Below, in pieces: positions 48,955-57,556 of a stretch of DNA of 64,000 nucleotides (the stretch's first letter is position 1; the number at the start of each line of letters is the position of its first letter). The DNA lies in assembly GCA_040752595.1 (NCBI GenBank), contig JBFMGX010000015.1, positions 62,001 to 126,000 of the forward strand. Reading direction: 5' to 3'. The translations under genes and the position numbers were made by a program. The stretch is from Candidatus Zixiibacteriota bacterium (GTDB taxonomy: Bacteria; Zixibacteria; MSB-5A5; WJJR01). The notes beneath the pieces are model-generated. The model did not search any database and was not told the origin of the DNA. It saw only the letters and a program-made list of their open reading frames with translations.

Positions 48955-50064
48955 ATGAAGACCGCGACCCAACCAGATATCACCCTGGCATCTGCCTGCG
49001 CAACGGGTCTGTCGGAATCGGATCAGGGCACGGTCGCCCGCATCCGCGCCCAGATCGACCGCTGGGGCCAACGGCTGGTCATTCTCACGCATCATTACCA
49101 GCGCAAGGAGATCGTCCCGTTCGGCAACTTCGTCGGCGACTCGTACTACCTCTCCAAGATGGCGGCGCAGCAGGAAGCCGCGAAGCACATCATCTTCTGC
49201 GGCGTGCACTTCATGGCCGAGGCGGCGCGGATTCTCTGCCGTCCCGAGCAACGGGTCTACCTCCCCAATCTGCGCGCCGGATGTCCGATGGCCGACATGG
49301 CCGATGACCCGCAGGTTGAAGACGCCTGGGATTTCCTGGCGGAATTCTGCGACACGAAGGCGATCATCCCGATTTCATATATGAACACGTCGGCCTCGCT
49401 GAAGGCATTCACCGGCGCCAACGGCGGATTGATTTGCACGTCGTCCAATGCTGAGAAGGCATTTCGTTGGGCCTTCGCGCGAGGAGAGAAGGTCCTCTTC
49501 TTTCCCGACGAACACTTGGGCACGAATACGGCCAATCGGCTGGGGATTCCACGTGAACATCGGGTCATCTATGATCCGCTGCGGCCGCCGACTGATCCGG
49601 AGCCGTTTCGTCGCGCGCAGGTGATCCTGTGGAAGGGATTCTGCCACGTGCACACCAACTTCACGGTGGAACACATCGAGACGGCGCGGCGGAACTACCC
49701 CGGCGTGAAGATCGTGGTGCATCCGGAGTGCATGGAGGATGTCGTCGATCTGGCCGATGCGGTCGGCTCGACGGCGTTCATTTCGCAGTATGTCGCCGAC
49801 CAGCCGCCGGGGTCGATCATCGCCATCGGCACCGAGATCAACCTGACCGCGCGTTTGGCTGACGAATACCCGGACAAGACGATCTTCGAATTGTCCGGGC
49901 AGAACTGCCCGCTGTGCGTGAACATGTTCCGCACTACATTAGAGGACCTGGCCGCCTGCCTCGAACAGTTGGGCGGAACCGCTCACGACAAAGCGATCTT
50001 CGTTCCCCCTGCCATTGCCCGCGACGCCAAGCTCGCGTTGGATCGGATGTTGGAACTCCGGTAG
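48955..50064 (+). CDS. nadA: quinolinate synthase NadA
   Basis: This 369-aa [4Fe-4S] enzyme condenses iminoaspartate with dihydroxyacetone phosphate to quinolinate, the NAD precursor. The start at 48955 is conventional; ATGs at 48877 and 48907 in frame would add basic residues without NadA character. Conserved blocks: VILTHHYQRKEIVPFGNFVG followed by DSYYLSKMA, IIFCGVHFMAEAARIL, LPNLRAGCPMADMAD, GLICTSSNAEKAFRWAF, FPDEHLGTNTANRLG, VVHPECMEDVVDLAD and FELSGQNCPLCVNM. The cluster cysteines are among C82, C161, C259, C318 and C321. It is plausibly served by the upstream scaffold gene. Confidence 0.97.
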   Translation: MKTATQPDITLASACATGLSESDQGTVARIRAQIDRWGQRLVILTHHYQRKEIVPFGNFVGDSYYLSKMAAQQEAAKHIIFCGVHFMAEAARILCRPEQRVYLPNLRAGCPMADMADDPQVEDAWDFLAEFCDTKAIIPISYMNTSASLKAFTGANGGLICTSSNAEKAFRWAFARGEKVLFFPDEHLGTNTANRLGIPREHRVIYDPLRPPTDPEPFRRAQVILWKGFCHVHTNFTVEHIETARRNYPGVKIVVHPECMEDVVDLADAVGSTAFISQYVADQPPGSIIAIGTEINLTARLADEYPDKTIFELSGQNCPLCVNMFRTTLEDLAACLEQLGGTAHDKAIFVPPAIARDAKLALDRMLELR

Positions 50065-50251
50065 CGCGAGAACACAGCGGCCTTCCGCGATGATCGACTC
50101 TCCACCCTTTCCCGTTGGGGTTTTGAGGCGATCCGAGGTGCGGCGCTCACACGGCTGCTCCTGGACAGACGCCACGGCGATTTTCCTTGGTGCACAAAGA
50201 TGAAAGACGTATCGTCTCAAGGGCTGGAAGTGGTCGATGGAGGGCCTGATC

Positions 50252-51568
50252 ATGAGACACGGACATGGGATGGTCGTGGCGGCGGCGCTGATACTCAGTG
50301 TCGCCTGCGGTTTGATCGGTTGCAGCGATGAGCCGACGAAGCCGGCGAATGAACTGAAGAAGTACGACGCCGAAGTCGCCACCGCCTGGTTCGGGCTCAT
50401 GAACGAGTTGGTGAAGAGCGAGGGGGTATTGGCACCGGCGGCGGCGCGCATCTATGGGTATGCCGGGGTGGCGCTGTATGAGTCGGTCGTGGGCGGGATG
50501 TCGACACACCGGTCGCTGATCGGGCAGCTCAATGAGTTGGACTCGCTGCCGCTGAGTAATCCGGAGAGCGCCTACCATTGGCCGGCGGTGGCGTCCAGCG
50601 CCCTGGCCGAGATCACGCGGCGCCTGTTCCCCGATGCGACCACTGCCGACAGCGCCGCGATCGCGAATCTGGAAGAGCGGTTCACGACCGAGTTTCGTCC
50701 GCAGGTCGGCCAGGCCATGTTCAATCGCTCGGTCTCGTTTGGACGGGCAGTGGGGACGGCGGTGTTCGACTGGGCGTTTACAGACGGCACGGCCCTCTTG
50801 AGCACCTGCACCTTCGTGCAGCCGGTCGGAACCGGACTGTGGGTGCCGACGCCGCCGGGGTATCTTCCCGCGCTCCTTCCCTGTTGGGGGGACTTGCGTC
50901 TGTTCGCTCTGAATGTACCAGCGGATTGCCAGCCCATCTCCCCGCCGCCGTATGATGAGAATCCGCAGTCGCCGTACTACGCCGAGACCCGTGAGGTCTA
51001 CGACACCGTGAACAACCTGACGAATGATCAGCGCGACATCGCCCTCTATTGGTCCGATGAGTCGGGGACGTCCTTCACACCGCCGGGACACTGGATCGCG
51101 ATCCTGGGCCAGGTCGTCGATACCAACGCCTATACGCTCGATATCGCGGTCGAGGCGTATGCGCGGCTGGGCATCGCGCTGGCCGATGCATTCATTTCCT
51201 GCTGGCGTACGAAGTTCCAATACAATTTGCTGCGGCCGATCACGGCGATCCGCGACTTTATGGATGAAACCTGGACGCCGCTGCTCATCACGCCGTCATT
51301 CCCGGAGTACACGTCCGAGCACTCGGTGCAGTCGGCGGCCGCGGCCCAGGTGTTGACCGATATGTTCGGGCACATGCCGTTTGTCGATCACACGCACGAT
51401 GGTCGCGGGCTGGCGCCGCGTGACTTCAACTCGTTCTTCGATGCCGCCAATGAGGCGGCGGTCTCCTGTTTGTACGGCGGCATACACTTCCGTTCCGCGA
51501 TCGCCAGGGGGCAGGAGCAGGGCATCTGCATCGGCCACCGCATCAGCGCGCTGGCATTCCGTCGGTAG
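50252..51568 (+). CDS. vanadium-dependent haloperoxidase/PAP2-like lipoprotein
   Basis: The ATG at 50252 follows GGAGGG with 7-base spacing, giving 438 aa. The signal ends in a lipobox (CGLIGCSDE). The C-terminal half has the phosphate/vanadate pocket of the PAP2/haloperoxidase superfamily: TKFQYNLLRPITAIRDF (Lys-x6-Arg-Pro), PSFPEYTSEHSVQSAA (SGH replaced by SEH, histidine kept) and SCLYGGIHFRSAIARGQEQG (histidine kept, but a cysteine where SR is usual). The N-terminal helical region (KYDAEVATAWFGLMNELVKS) matches bacterial haloperoxidase-like proteins. It could act on phosphate esters or halides, or have altered chemistry because of the changed residues. Confidence 0.8.
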   Translation: MRHGHGMVVAAALILSVACGLIGCSDEPTKPANELKKYDAEVATAWFGLMNELVKSEGVLAPAAARIYGYAGVALYESVVGGMSTHRSLIGQLNELDSLPLSNPESAYHWPAVASSALAEITRRLFPDATTADSAAIANLEERFTTEFRPQVGQAMFNRSVSFGRAVGTAVFDWAFTDGTALLSTCTFVQPVGTGLWVPTPPGYLPALLPCWGDLRLFALNVPADCQPISPPPYDENPQSPYYAETREVYDTVNNLTNDQRDIALYWSDESGTSFTPPGHWIAILGQVVDTNAYTLDIAVEAYARLGIALADAFISCWRTKFQYNLLRPITAIRDFMDETWTPLLITPSFPEYTSEHSVQSAAAAQVLTDMFGHMPFVDHTHDGRGLAPRDFNSFFDAANEAAVSCLYGGIHFRSAIARGQEQGICIGHRISALAFRR

Positions 51569-51612
51569 CGGGTCTCTGAATCGACGCTGTCGAAACGAAT
51601 GGGGCGAAAGAC

Positions 51613-51692
51613 CATGTCGGGCAGACACGAGGGTCTGCCCCTACAATTGCATCGCGATGTGTTCGTAGGGGCGGCCCCCTGTGGCCGCCCGC
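51613..51692. repeat. family 4 repeat unit
   Basis: GGGCAGACACGAGGGTCTGC with CCCTACAATTGCATCG, then GTAGGGGCGGCCCCCTGTGG and CCGCCC. This is the fullest copy of the unit that also ends the XrtH-partner gene at 16018. Confidence 0.7.
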
Positions 51693-51763
51693 TTCTTCGA
51701 CACGCCCCACCGCCGGCGCACCCTGCCATTGGCACTGTCATCTGATCGCAGTATCTTCACACG

Positions 51764-53833
51764 GTGAACGGCACGGAAAAAGCCCGTCAGAGATCGGGGA
51801 TCGCGGGTTCCTTTGCCGCGCAGGCGAGACGCCTGGCGGCATCGACGCAACGTCTGGGCCGATCTGCCCCCTGGCGACGATTGACATGGGGCGCAGTGGC
51901 GCAAGTCATCGTCGACGTTCTCGTCTACAGAATCTCGCTGGTGAGCGGAGGAAGCGCCGGCGCAAGTCACATCGTCTCCTTCGCCTTCGGCCTTCTTGTC
52001 TCCTCTCTGTGGATATCGACCGGCGTCCGCCGTTCGGTCCACGGAGTGCGCCCCGCGACCGTCGCCGTCCGCCTGGCGTATGTCGGGCTGGCCGCGCTCT
52101 TCCTCCGTGGCGGCATACTGGCCCTCGCGTCGAGGCACGAACCGGGGACAGCGTGGTTCGCCATCATTCCCGCGGCACTGGCGGCCGCCGCAATCACGGT
52201 CTCCGGGCAGGCGTTCATCGCCGCCGCGCATTCGCCGGCGCGGCTGCCGCGACGAACGCGGCGACGGTTGGTCATGGCCGCCGCGATCGTCTATCTGCTG
52301 GCTCTGCGTCTGGTTTACATCGGCGGTACGGAAGTCATTCCGGAAGAGGCATACTATTGGAACTATGCACAACATCTGGATTGGAGTTATCTCGATCATC
52401 CGCCGATGGTGGCCTGGATCATCGGGCTGGGCAGCGCCGTGTTCGGCGCCACCGCCTTCGGCGTGCGGATCGGCGCCTGGCTGTGCTGGCTTTTGACGGC
52501 GGGCTTTGCATTCGGGCTGGCACGGGAGTTGTTCGGCCGACCGGCGGCGACGGTGATGCTCTTTCTTGTGTCAGTGCTGCCGTTCTTCTTCGGGACCGCG
52601 CTGGTGATGACGCCGGATGCGCCGGTGACGGCGGCCTGGGCGGCGACATTGTACTTTCTCGCGCGCGCCTGTCTCAGAAATGACCGTGCGGCCTGGCTCG
52701 GCGCCGGCGTCTCACTGGGGTTGGGCCTACTATCCAAATACACGATCGCTCTGTTGATCCCGGCGACTATGTTGTTCATGCTGTGGGATGCGATGGCGCG
52801 CCTCTGGTGGCGGCGTCCGCAGCCATACCTGGCACTGGCTCTTGCCGGTGTGCTGTTTCTGCCGGTGATCTGGTGGAATTCACAGCACGATTGGGTATCG
52901 TTCCTGTTTCAGACAGCGGGCCGTCTGCAGGAAACGGCGCATTTCTCGCTGCATGAGCTTCTCGGTGCAGCGTTGGTGTTGCTCACACCGACCGGTCTTT
53001 GGGCGGCCGTCGTTGCCTTGGTCGCCGGCTTTGGCAAAGCGGGCGAACGAACAGATCCCTCACCCGATCCGCCTGCGGCGGATCGACCTCTCCCGGAGGG
53101 AGAGGTTATCACTCGCTTTCGTATTCCAGGGGCGGGGAGGAGTGCCGGAAGGCATCGGTTCATGGTGAGCTTCACGTTGGTGCCGCTGGCGGTGTTCACC
53201 ATCTTCAGTCTGACACACCACACCAAGCTGAATTGGACCGGCCCGACCTGGCTGGCGGTGCTGCCGGCGGTGGCGGCGATGTTGACGTGTGGAAATGGGT
53301 CGGGGCGATGGCGGATGATTGTGCGGCGGCTGTGGACGCCGACCTGCGTCACGCTCGTGTTGCTCTACGGCGCGCTTCTGCACTATATCGCGGTCGGCTT
53401 TCCGGGGGTCCGCTATCCTGCGATCACCGCCGATGTCGCCGGATGGAGTAGTCTGCAAGAACAGGTCAGCGCAGTCGCCGATCGATTGACGACATCCACG
53501 AACCGGAAGCCGTTGATTGTCGGGACGGACCGGTATAACATCGCCAGCGAGCTGGCCTTCTATGGACATCCGGATGGGCCGCAACAAGTCGCCGGGCGGC
53601 ATCTGTTCGATCAGAACGCGTTGATGTATCGCGACTGGTTTCCGGCGCGCCAACAGGAAGGCAAGAACATGATTCTGGTTGGGCGCAGACCGTCACAGCT
53701 TGAGACCGAGACGGTCGTGTCGCGGTTCGACAGTCTCGGCTCGGTCGATGCGTTGCCGGTGCGATGGAATGGTCAGGTGCTGCGGGAATACTACTATCGG
53801 GTCGGCTACGGATATCGACCCGGCGATCACTGA
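51764..53833 (+). CDS. GtrA-like domain fused to a PMT/ArnT-type (GT39-like) glycosyltransferase
   Basis: The GTG at 51764 gives 689 aa. Residues about 38-150 have four helices in the style of GtrA flippase-like proteins (RLTWGAVAQVIVDVLVYRIS). From residue 165 the protein is a PMT_2-type transferase: IGGTEVIPEEAYYWNYAQHL with the acidic catalytic loop, WSYLDHPPMVAWIIGLGSAV, then MTPDAPVTAAWAATLYFLAR and LGLGLLSKYTIALLIPA. It uses a lipid-linked sugar at the membrane. Residues about 427-465 (ERTDPSPDPPAADRPLPEGE and following) come from a dispersed family 3 repeat inserted in frame between two membrane helices. A soluble C-terminal domain follows. Confidence 0.85.
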   Translation: MNGTEKARQRSGIAGSFAAQARRLAASTQRLGRSAPWRRLTWGAVAQVIVDVLVYRISLVSGGSAGASHIVSFAFGLLVSSLWISTGVRRSVHGVRPATVAVRLAYVGLAALFLRGGILALASRHEPGTAWFAIIPAALAAAAITVSGQAFIAAAHSPARLPRRTRRRLVMAAAIVYLLALRLVYIGGTEVIPEEAYYWNYAQHLDWSYLDHPPMVAWIIGLGSAVFGATAFGVRIGAWLCWLLTAGFAFGLARELFGRPAATVMLFLVSVLPFFFGTALVMTPDAPVTAAWAATLYFLARACLRNDRAAWLGAGVSLGLGLLSKYTIALLIPATMLFMLWDAMARLWWRRPQPYLALALAGVLFLPVIWWNSQHDWVSFLFQTAGRLQETAHFSLHELLGAALVLLTPTGLWAAVVALVAGFGKAGERTDPSPDPPAADRPLPEGEVITRFRIPGAGRSAGRHRFMVSFTLVPLAVFTIFSLTHHTKLNWTGPTWLAVLPAVAAMLTCGNGSGRWRMIVRRLWTPTCVTLVLLYGALLHYIAVGFPGVRYPAITADVAGWSSLQEQVSAVADRLTTSTNRKPLIVGTDRYNIASELAFYGHPDGPQQVAGRHLFDQNALMYRDWFPARQQEGKNMILVGRRPSQLETETVVSRFDSLGSVDALPVRWNGQVLREYYYRVGYGYRPGDH
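53055..53110. repeat. family 3 repeat inside the glycosyltransferase gene
   Basis: Bases 53059-53107 are identical to 37247-37295, an intergenic copy (CCCGATCCGCCTGCGGCGGA core and CCCGGAGGGAGAGGTT end). The reading frame stays open across it. Confidence 0.85.
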
Positions 53834-53861
53834 CACTCATCGCATTGCCGTGGCGCAAGGA

Positions 53862-53890
53862 AGAACCCCACCCTTCGGGTGGGGCACAAG
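53862..53890. repeat. short hairpin CCCCACCCTTCGGGTGGGG
   Basis: A perfect stem with a TTCG-type loop between the glycosyltransferase stop and the end of the convergent gene. It could terminate transcription from either side. Relatives lie at 5363 and 8602. Confidence 0.6.
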
Positions 53891-53897
53891 ACATCGA

Positions 53898-55013
53898 TCA
53901 TGACAACTCCAATGCACAGACCGGGAAGGGGATGGTCTCGCGTAGCGTGGTCGCCTCGGACTCCCGGCGCACGATGAGGCGAACGTCGCTGAGGGGAACA
54001 TCGCTGAGGCGGACATCGCCTTGGTGTCTCCACTCCTGTTCGGCCGGCCAGATGTCGGCGGCGCGTCCACGGCGGTGACAGAACGGCCTTTCGTGTGACG
54101 GCAATCGCTTCCATTCCGCTTCGGTCACATAGCATACAGCACGAACACCGTGGGCCCCGGCCCAATCCCGGTGAATCGCGATGCCATACGGCTCGAATGA
54201 CCACCGCGACCAGCGCGTCCGCCAGCGCATCAGCGGCAACGACTGCCCCGGCGACAATGCGGTGAAGGCAACCATCGGGTGCTTGGCGCCGACACGCCAG
54301 GATGAGGCCCGGATTATCCCCTCACCGACGATGCGCGTCAATGTCGCCAAGGCCGAGCGGCAGTATATGTCGCCCGAGGCGACGAGATCGGCATAGTAGT
54401 CGGCGGCGCATTCGGCGGGCCAGGGACCGTGACGGGCGCGGGTCCAATGAATGAGAAAACCAGCACCCCAGTCATCGAACTGGGGATTGACGCGATCCCG
54501 ATCGACGAGGGAACGCTCATGATGTGCTCGCGGATCGTAGGGGATGCGAAAGCGCTCATCGACAGTCTGGCCGGCGGACCGATACGCCATCAGTGAGTCA
54601 ATCCGTCCGCCCGGACGAACGCTGACCGGCAGCAGGATGTCGGCATGCGAACTGATGAACTCATCACGTGCAGTCCACCATGTCTTGGGACGAGGGTGTT
54701 CCGATGGTGTGCCCAAGGAATGCCATCGCACCCGATCAAGATCCAGGACGAAATCATCGACGATTGTCTGCCGCGCTGTCTCATCACCGGGATGAGGAAC
54801 GACGATTTCGAGCGACGCGCGCACCCGTGCCGCCGCCCAAGTCACCAGCTCCCACGTGTTCAGATCGACGCTGGAGATGATCGTCCACCCCTGTCGCGCG
54901 GCGTGGTCAACGGCGGCGATTGTCTGCCGGACCCAGAGCTCGTCGCCGACCGGCGTCTTGCTCTGGTGGGAGTTGAGGACCGCGACGCGGAACATGGCGC
55001 GCGACACGCTCAC
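53898..55013 (-). CDS. SLOG/DprA-like N-terminal domain with AbiGi/DUF2971-like C-terminal region; function unknown
   Basis: This 371-aa protein reads FRVAVLNSHQSKTPVGDELW at the start, then a Rossmann-like alternation (GWTIISSVDLNTWELVTWAA, SLEIVVPHPGDETARQ) reminiscent of DprA/SLOG nucleotide-binding folds. The second half (GAKHPMVAFTALSPGQSLPL, FEPYGIAIHRDWAGAHGVRA, then VCYVTEAEWKRLP and PAEQEWRHQGDVRLS) resembles the region shared by DUF2971 and AbiGi-type proteins. Both resemblances are by pattern only. Its start overlaps the stop of the transporter gene by 4 bases, so the two are translated together. A sensing or defence role is conceivable but not shown. Confidence 0.6.
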   Translation of the reverse strand: MSVSRAMFRVAVLNSHQSKTPVGDELWVRQTIAAVDHAARQGWTIISSVDLNTWELVTWAAARVRASLEIVVPHPGDETARQTIVDDFVLDLDRVRWHSLGTPSEHPRPKTWWTARDEFISSHADILLPVSVRPGGRIDSLMAYRSAGQTVDERFRIPYDPRAHHERSLVDRDRVNPQFDDWGAGFLIHWTRARHGPWPAECAADYYADLVASGDIYCRSALATLTRIVGEGIIRASSWRVGAKHPMVAFTALSPGQSLPLMRWRTRWSRWSFEPYGIAIHRDWAGAHGVRAVCYVTEAEWKRLPSHERPFCHRRGRAADIWPAEQEWRHQGDVRLSDVPLSDVRLIVRRESEATTLRETIPFPVCALELS

Positions 55014-56866
55014 CGGCTCAGGTGGTAGGGGACGTTGATGACGATGCGATCCTTGCTGGTGTGGCCGCGCTGATAGAGAATCGCCTTCTTGATCAGATTG
55101 GCGGTCTGGTTGTGCAGGAATCGCTGCCAGGCACGGGCGGGGACAAACTCGGGGATCACCACCACCGCCAGGCCGCGGTGCGGATCGCGCTGATCGGCAT
55201 GGTCCAAGTGTTCCAGGAGCGGAGTCAGTGTCGAACGATAGGGGGAGGGGAGGACCTCCAGTGGGACATCATGCCCCCAACGTTTCCAGTCCTTGCGGAC
55301 ACGGTCCACCGCGCCGGGCTCGACGTCGGCCATGACCGCGGTGACATCGCTGGTCATCGCCCGGGCGAATTGCAGAGCGGCGAGTGTACCGCGATGCATA
55401 CCGGAGACCGGGACGACGACCTTCTGGTGCGGATGAGCGGCGGGGTTGGGCCAAGGCACCGGTTCCATACCGCCCAGCGACATCAGGCTTTGCACGTCCC
55501 GGTAGTGGCGCCGCACCGCCAGTGCCACGAACACATAGAGAGGGATGAGAAGCGTCACGATCCAGGCGCCGTGGAGGAACTTGGTGGCAATCAAGACGAT
55601 CAGGGCGACGCCGGTCGCCGTGAAACCGAGCGAGTTGACGACGACCTTGATCCGCCAGCCGGGGCTTCGCGCCTTTAGCCAATGACGGACCATCCCCGCC
55701 TGCGACAGGGTGAAGGCCAAAAAGACGCCGACCGCATAGAGCGGAATCAGGGCATGCGTGTTGCCGCCAAAGAGAACAATCAGGACAGCCGCGACGGCCG
55801 CCAGCGAGAGGATTCCCGTGGTGTAAACCAGACGATCACCACGGTTGGCGAACTGGCGGGGCATGAACTGGTCGCCCGCCAGGATTGAGCTGAGACGCGG
55901 AAAACCGGCGAATGACGTGTTGGCCGCCAACAGCAGAATCAGCGCCGTGGCCACCTGTAATGCGAAGTACCACACGCCGGTGCCGAAGACGATGCGACCG
56001 ATCTGGGAGACCACTGTCTCCTCGGCGCGGGGAACGATGGCGAGCGCCCGTCCGAGAAAGGTGATCCCGATGAACATCGTCGCGAGAATGGCGGCCATGA
56101 TAATCAAAGTCCGTCCGGCATTGCGCGCCTCCGGCGGCCGGAACGCCGGCGTACCGTTGCTGATGGCCTCAATGCCGGTGAGGGCGGCGCATCCGGAGGC
56201 AAAGGCGCGCAACAGCAAAAACGGAGTCAGCACCTGCAGCCCGGCCGCCTCTCCGCCGGCGGTCGGAGCCGTCGCGGCACCGGAGAGCAACACATGGCGG
56301 GCCCCGGCGATCAGCAGGGCGAAGCCGACGAAGATGAACGCGTAGGTCGGTATCGCGAAGATCGCCCCGGATTCGCGCACGCCCCGCAGATTGCCCCAAG
56401 TCACAAAGGCAATGGTGCCCAGACCGATCAGGACCCGCCAGGGAAGCAGCGCGGGGAATGCCGAGGTGATGGCAGCCACACCGGCGGTCGTGCTGACGGC
56501 GACGGTCAGGATGTAGTCGATCTGCAGTGCACCCGCCGCGGTCAGCCCGGCCCCATTGCCGAGGTTGGCACGGGCCACGATGTAGGCCCCGCCGCCGGAC
56601 GGGTAGGCGTGGATCGTCTGGAAATACGACATCGACACCAGGATCATCACGGCGACGATCGCGATCGCAATGGGAGGCGAGTAGACCAGCGCGGCGGTGC
56701 CGGCGACGATCAGCGCACGCATGATCTCCTCGGTGGCATAGGCGACCGACGACAGCGCATCGGACGAGAAGATCGCCAGCCCGCGGACCTTGGAGAGGCG
56801 CTCATGCGTCTCCCGCGCGCTGGGGATCGGGCTGCCGATCAGGAATTGGCGCAATTCGTCCAGCAT
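55010..56866 (-). CDS. APC-superfamily transporter, KimA/YdaO-like, with C-terminal cytoplasmic domain
   Basis: The ATG at 56866 gives 618 aa starting MLDELRQFLIGSPIPSARET. The sequence ERLSKVRGLAIFSSDALSSV followed by AYATEEIM is the typical opening of the KimA/YdaO group of APC transporters, and about twelve membrane helices follow (YPSGGGAYIVARANLGNGAG at the substrate site). The last 140 residues form a soluble USP-like domain (HQKVVVPVSGMHRGTLAALQ, DVTAVMADVEPGAVDRVRKD). KimA imports potassium with protons and is controlled by c-di-AMP in Firmicutes; other members carry amino acids, so the substrate is inferred. It is coupled to the downstream SLOG-like gene. Confidence 0.85.
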   Translation of the reverse strand: MLDELRQFLIGSPIPSARETHERLSKVRGLAIFSSDALSSVAYATEEIMRALIVAGTAALVYSPPIAIAIVAVMILVSMSYFQTIHAYPSGGGAYIVARANLGNGAGLTAAGALQIDYILTVAVSTTAGVAAITSAFPALLPWRVLIGLGTIAFVTWGNLRGVRESGAIFAIPTYAFIFVGFALLIAGARHVLLSGAATAPTAGGEAAGLQVLTPFLLLRAFASGCAALTGIEAISNGTPAFRPPEARNAGRTLIIMAAILATMFIGITFLGRALAIVPRAEETVVSQIGRIVFGTGVWYFALQVATALILLLAANTSFAGFPRLSSILAGDQFMPRQFANRGDRLVYTTGILSLAAVAAVLIVLFGGNTHALIPLYAVGVFLAFTLSQAGMVRHWLKARSPGWRIKVVVNSLGFTATGVALIVLIATKFLHGAWIVTLLIPLYVFVALAVRRHYRDVQSLMSLGGMEPVPWPNPAAHPHQKVVVPVSGMHRGTLAALQFARAMTSDVTAVMADVEPGAVDRVRKDWKRWGHDVPLEVLPSPYRSTLTPLLEHLDHADQRDPHRGLAVVVIPEFVPARAWQRFLHNQTANLIKKAILYQRGHTSKDRIVINVPYHLSR

Positions 56867-57029
56867 CTGTGGGTGACGGGAGGGACGGCAGGGACGGAAA
56901 CGGTCGCCGACCGGGGACATGGATCATCCCACGGCCATTCGCCGGTCGGCGCAGCAGTTGGAACGATAGCAGATCAGCCAACAAAGTCAAGCCGTCCCCG
57001 ACATCGGCTCCACGGACGATGCCACCTAG

Positions 57030-57110
57030 CCACATGCTGCGTGGCGCCGGGTGCCCACACCCGGCGCTTCTGTCGGGTGAGGGCACCCGACAGCACAGCA
57101 ATTCCCTGTG
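57030..57110. repeat. short inverted repeats before the kinase gene
   Basis: CCGGGTGCCCACACCCGG and GTCGGGTGAGGGCACCCGAC form two hairpins about 35-100 bases before the kinase ATG. The surrounding 276-base gap, between divergent genes, shows no clear promoter. Confidence 0.45.
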
Positions 57111-57142
57111 AAGACATCCCCCTGATTTGGTATTATTACCGC

Positions 57143-57556
57143 ATGATCGGTCAGACAATCGCCCACTACAAGATTCTCGGACGGATCGCCGCCGGCGGCA
57201 TGGGGGTGGTTTACAAGGCGGAGGACACCAAGCTGGGACGGATCGTGGCGCTGAAGTTCCTGCCGCCCTATGCCATCGACAGCGAGGAAGATCGGATTCG
57301 GTTTCTGAATGAGGCCCAGGCCGCCGCGTCCCTGGATCATCCCAACATCTGTACGATCCATGAGATCAACGAGGCCGACGGCCATCACTTCATCGCGATG
57401 GCGTTCATCGACGGCCCGAGCTTGAAGGAGAAGATCCACGAGGGGCCGTTGCCGATCGGCGAGGCGGTCGACATCGCCGCGCAGGTCGCCGCCGGGTTGG
57501 GACGGGCCCACGAAAAGGGGATCATCACCGCGACATCAAGCCCGCCAACATCCTGA
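57143..57556 (+). CDS. Ser/Thr protein kinase, N-terminal part (frameshifted gene)
   Basis: The ATG at 57143 begins MIGQTIAHYKILGRIAAGGM, the glycine-rich loop of a Hanks-type kinase. It continues with the catalytic lysine in RIVALKFLPPYAI, the C-helix glutamate in RFLNEAQAAASLDHPNICTI, and the hinge FIAMAFIDGPSLKEKI. After GLGRAHEKGII the frame becomes TATSSPPTS and stops, because one C is missing where ATCATCCACCGC would be expected (after 57526). The rest of the kinase continues in the next frame. See the following entry. Confidence 0.8.
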   Translation: MIGQTIAHYKILGRIAAGGMGVVYKAEDTKLGRIVALKFLPPYAIDSEEDRIRFLNEAQAAASLDHPNICTIHEINEADGHHFIAMAFIDGPSLKEKIHEGPLPIGEAVDIAAQVAAGLGRAHEKGIITATSSPPTS

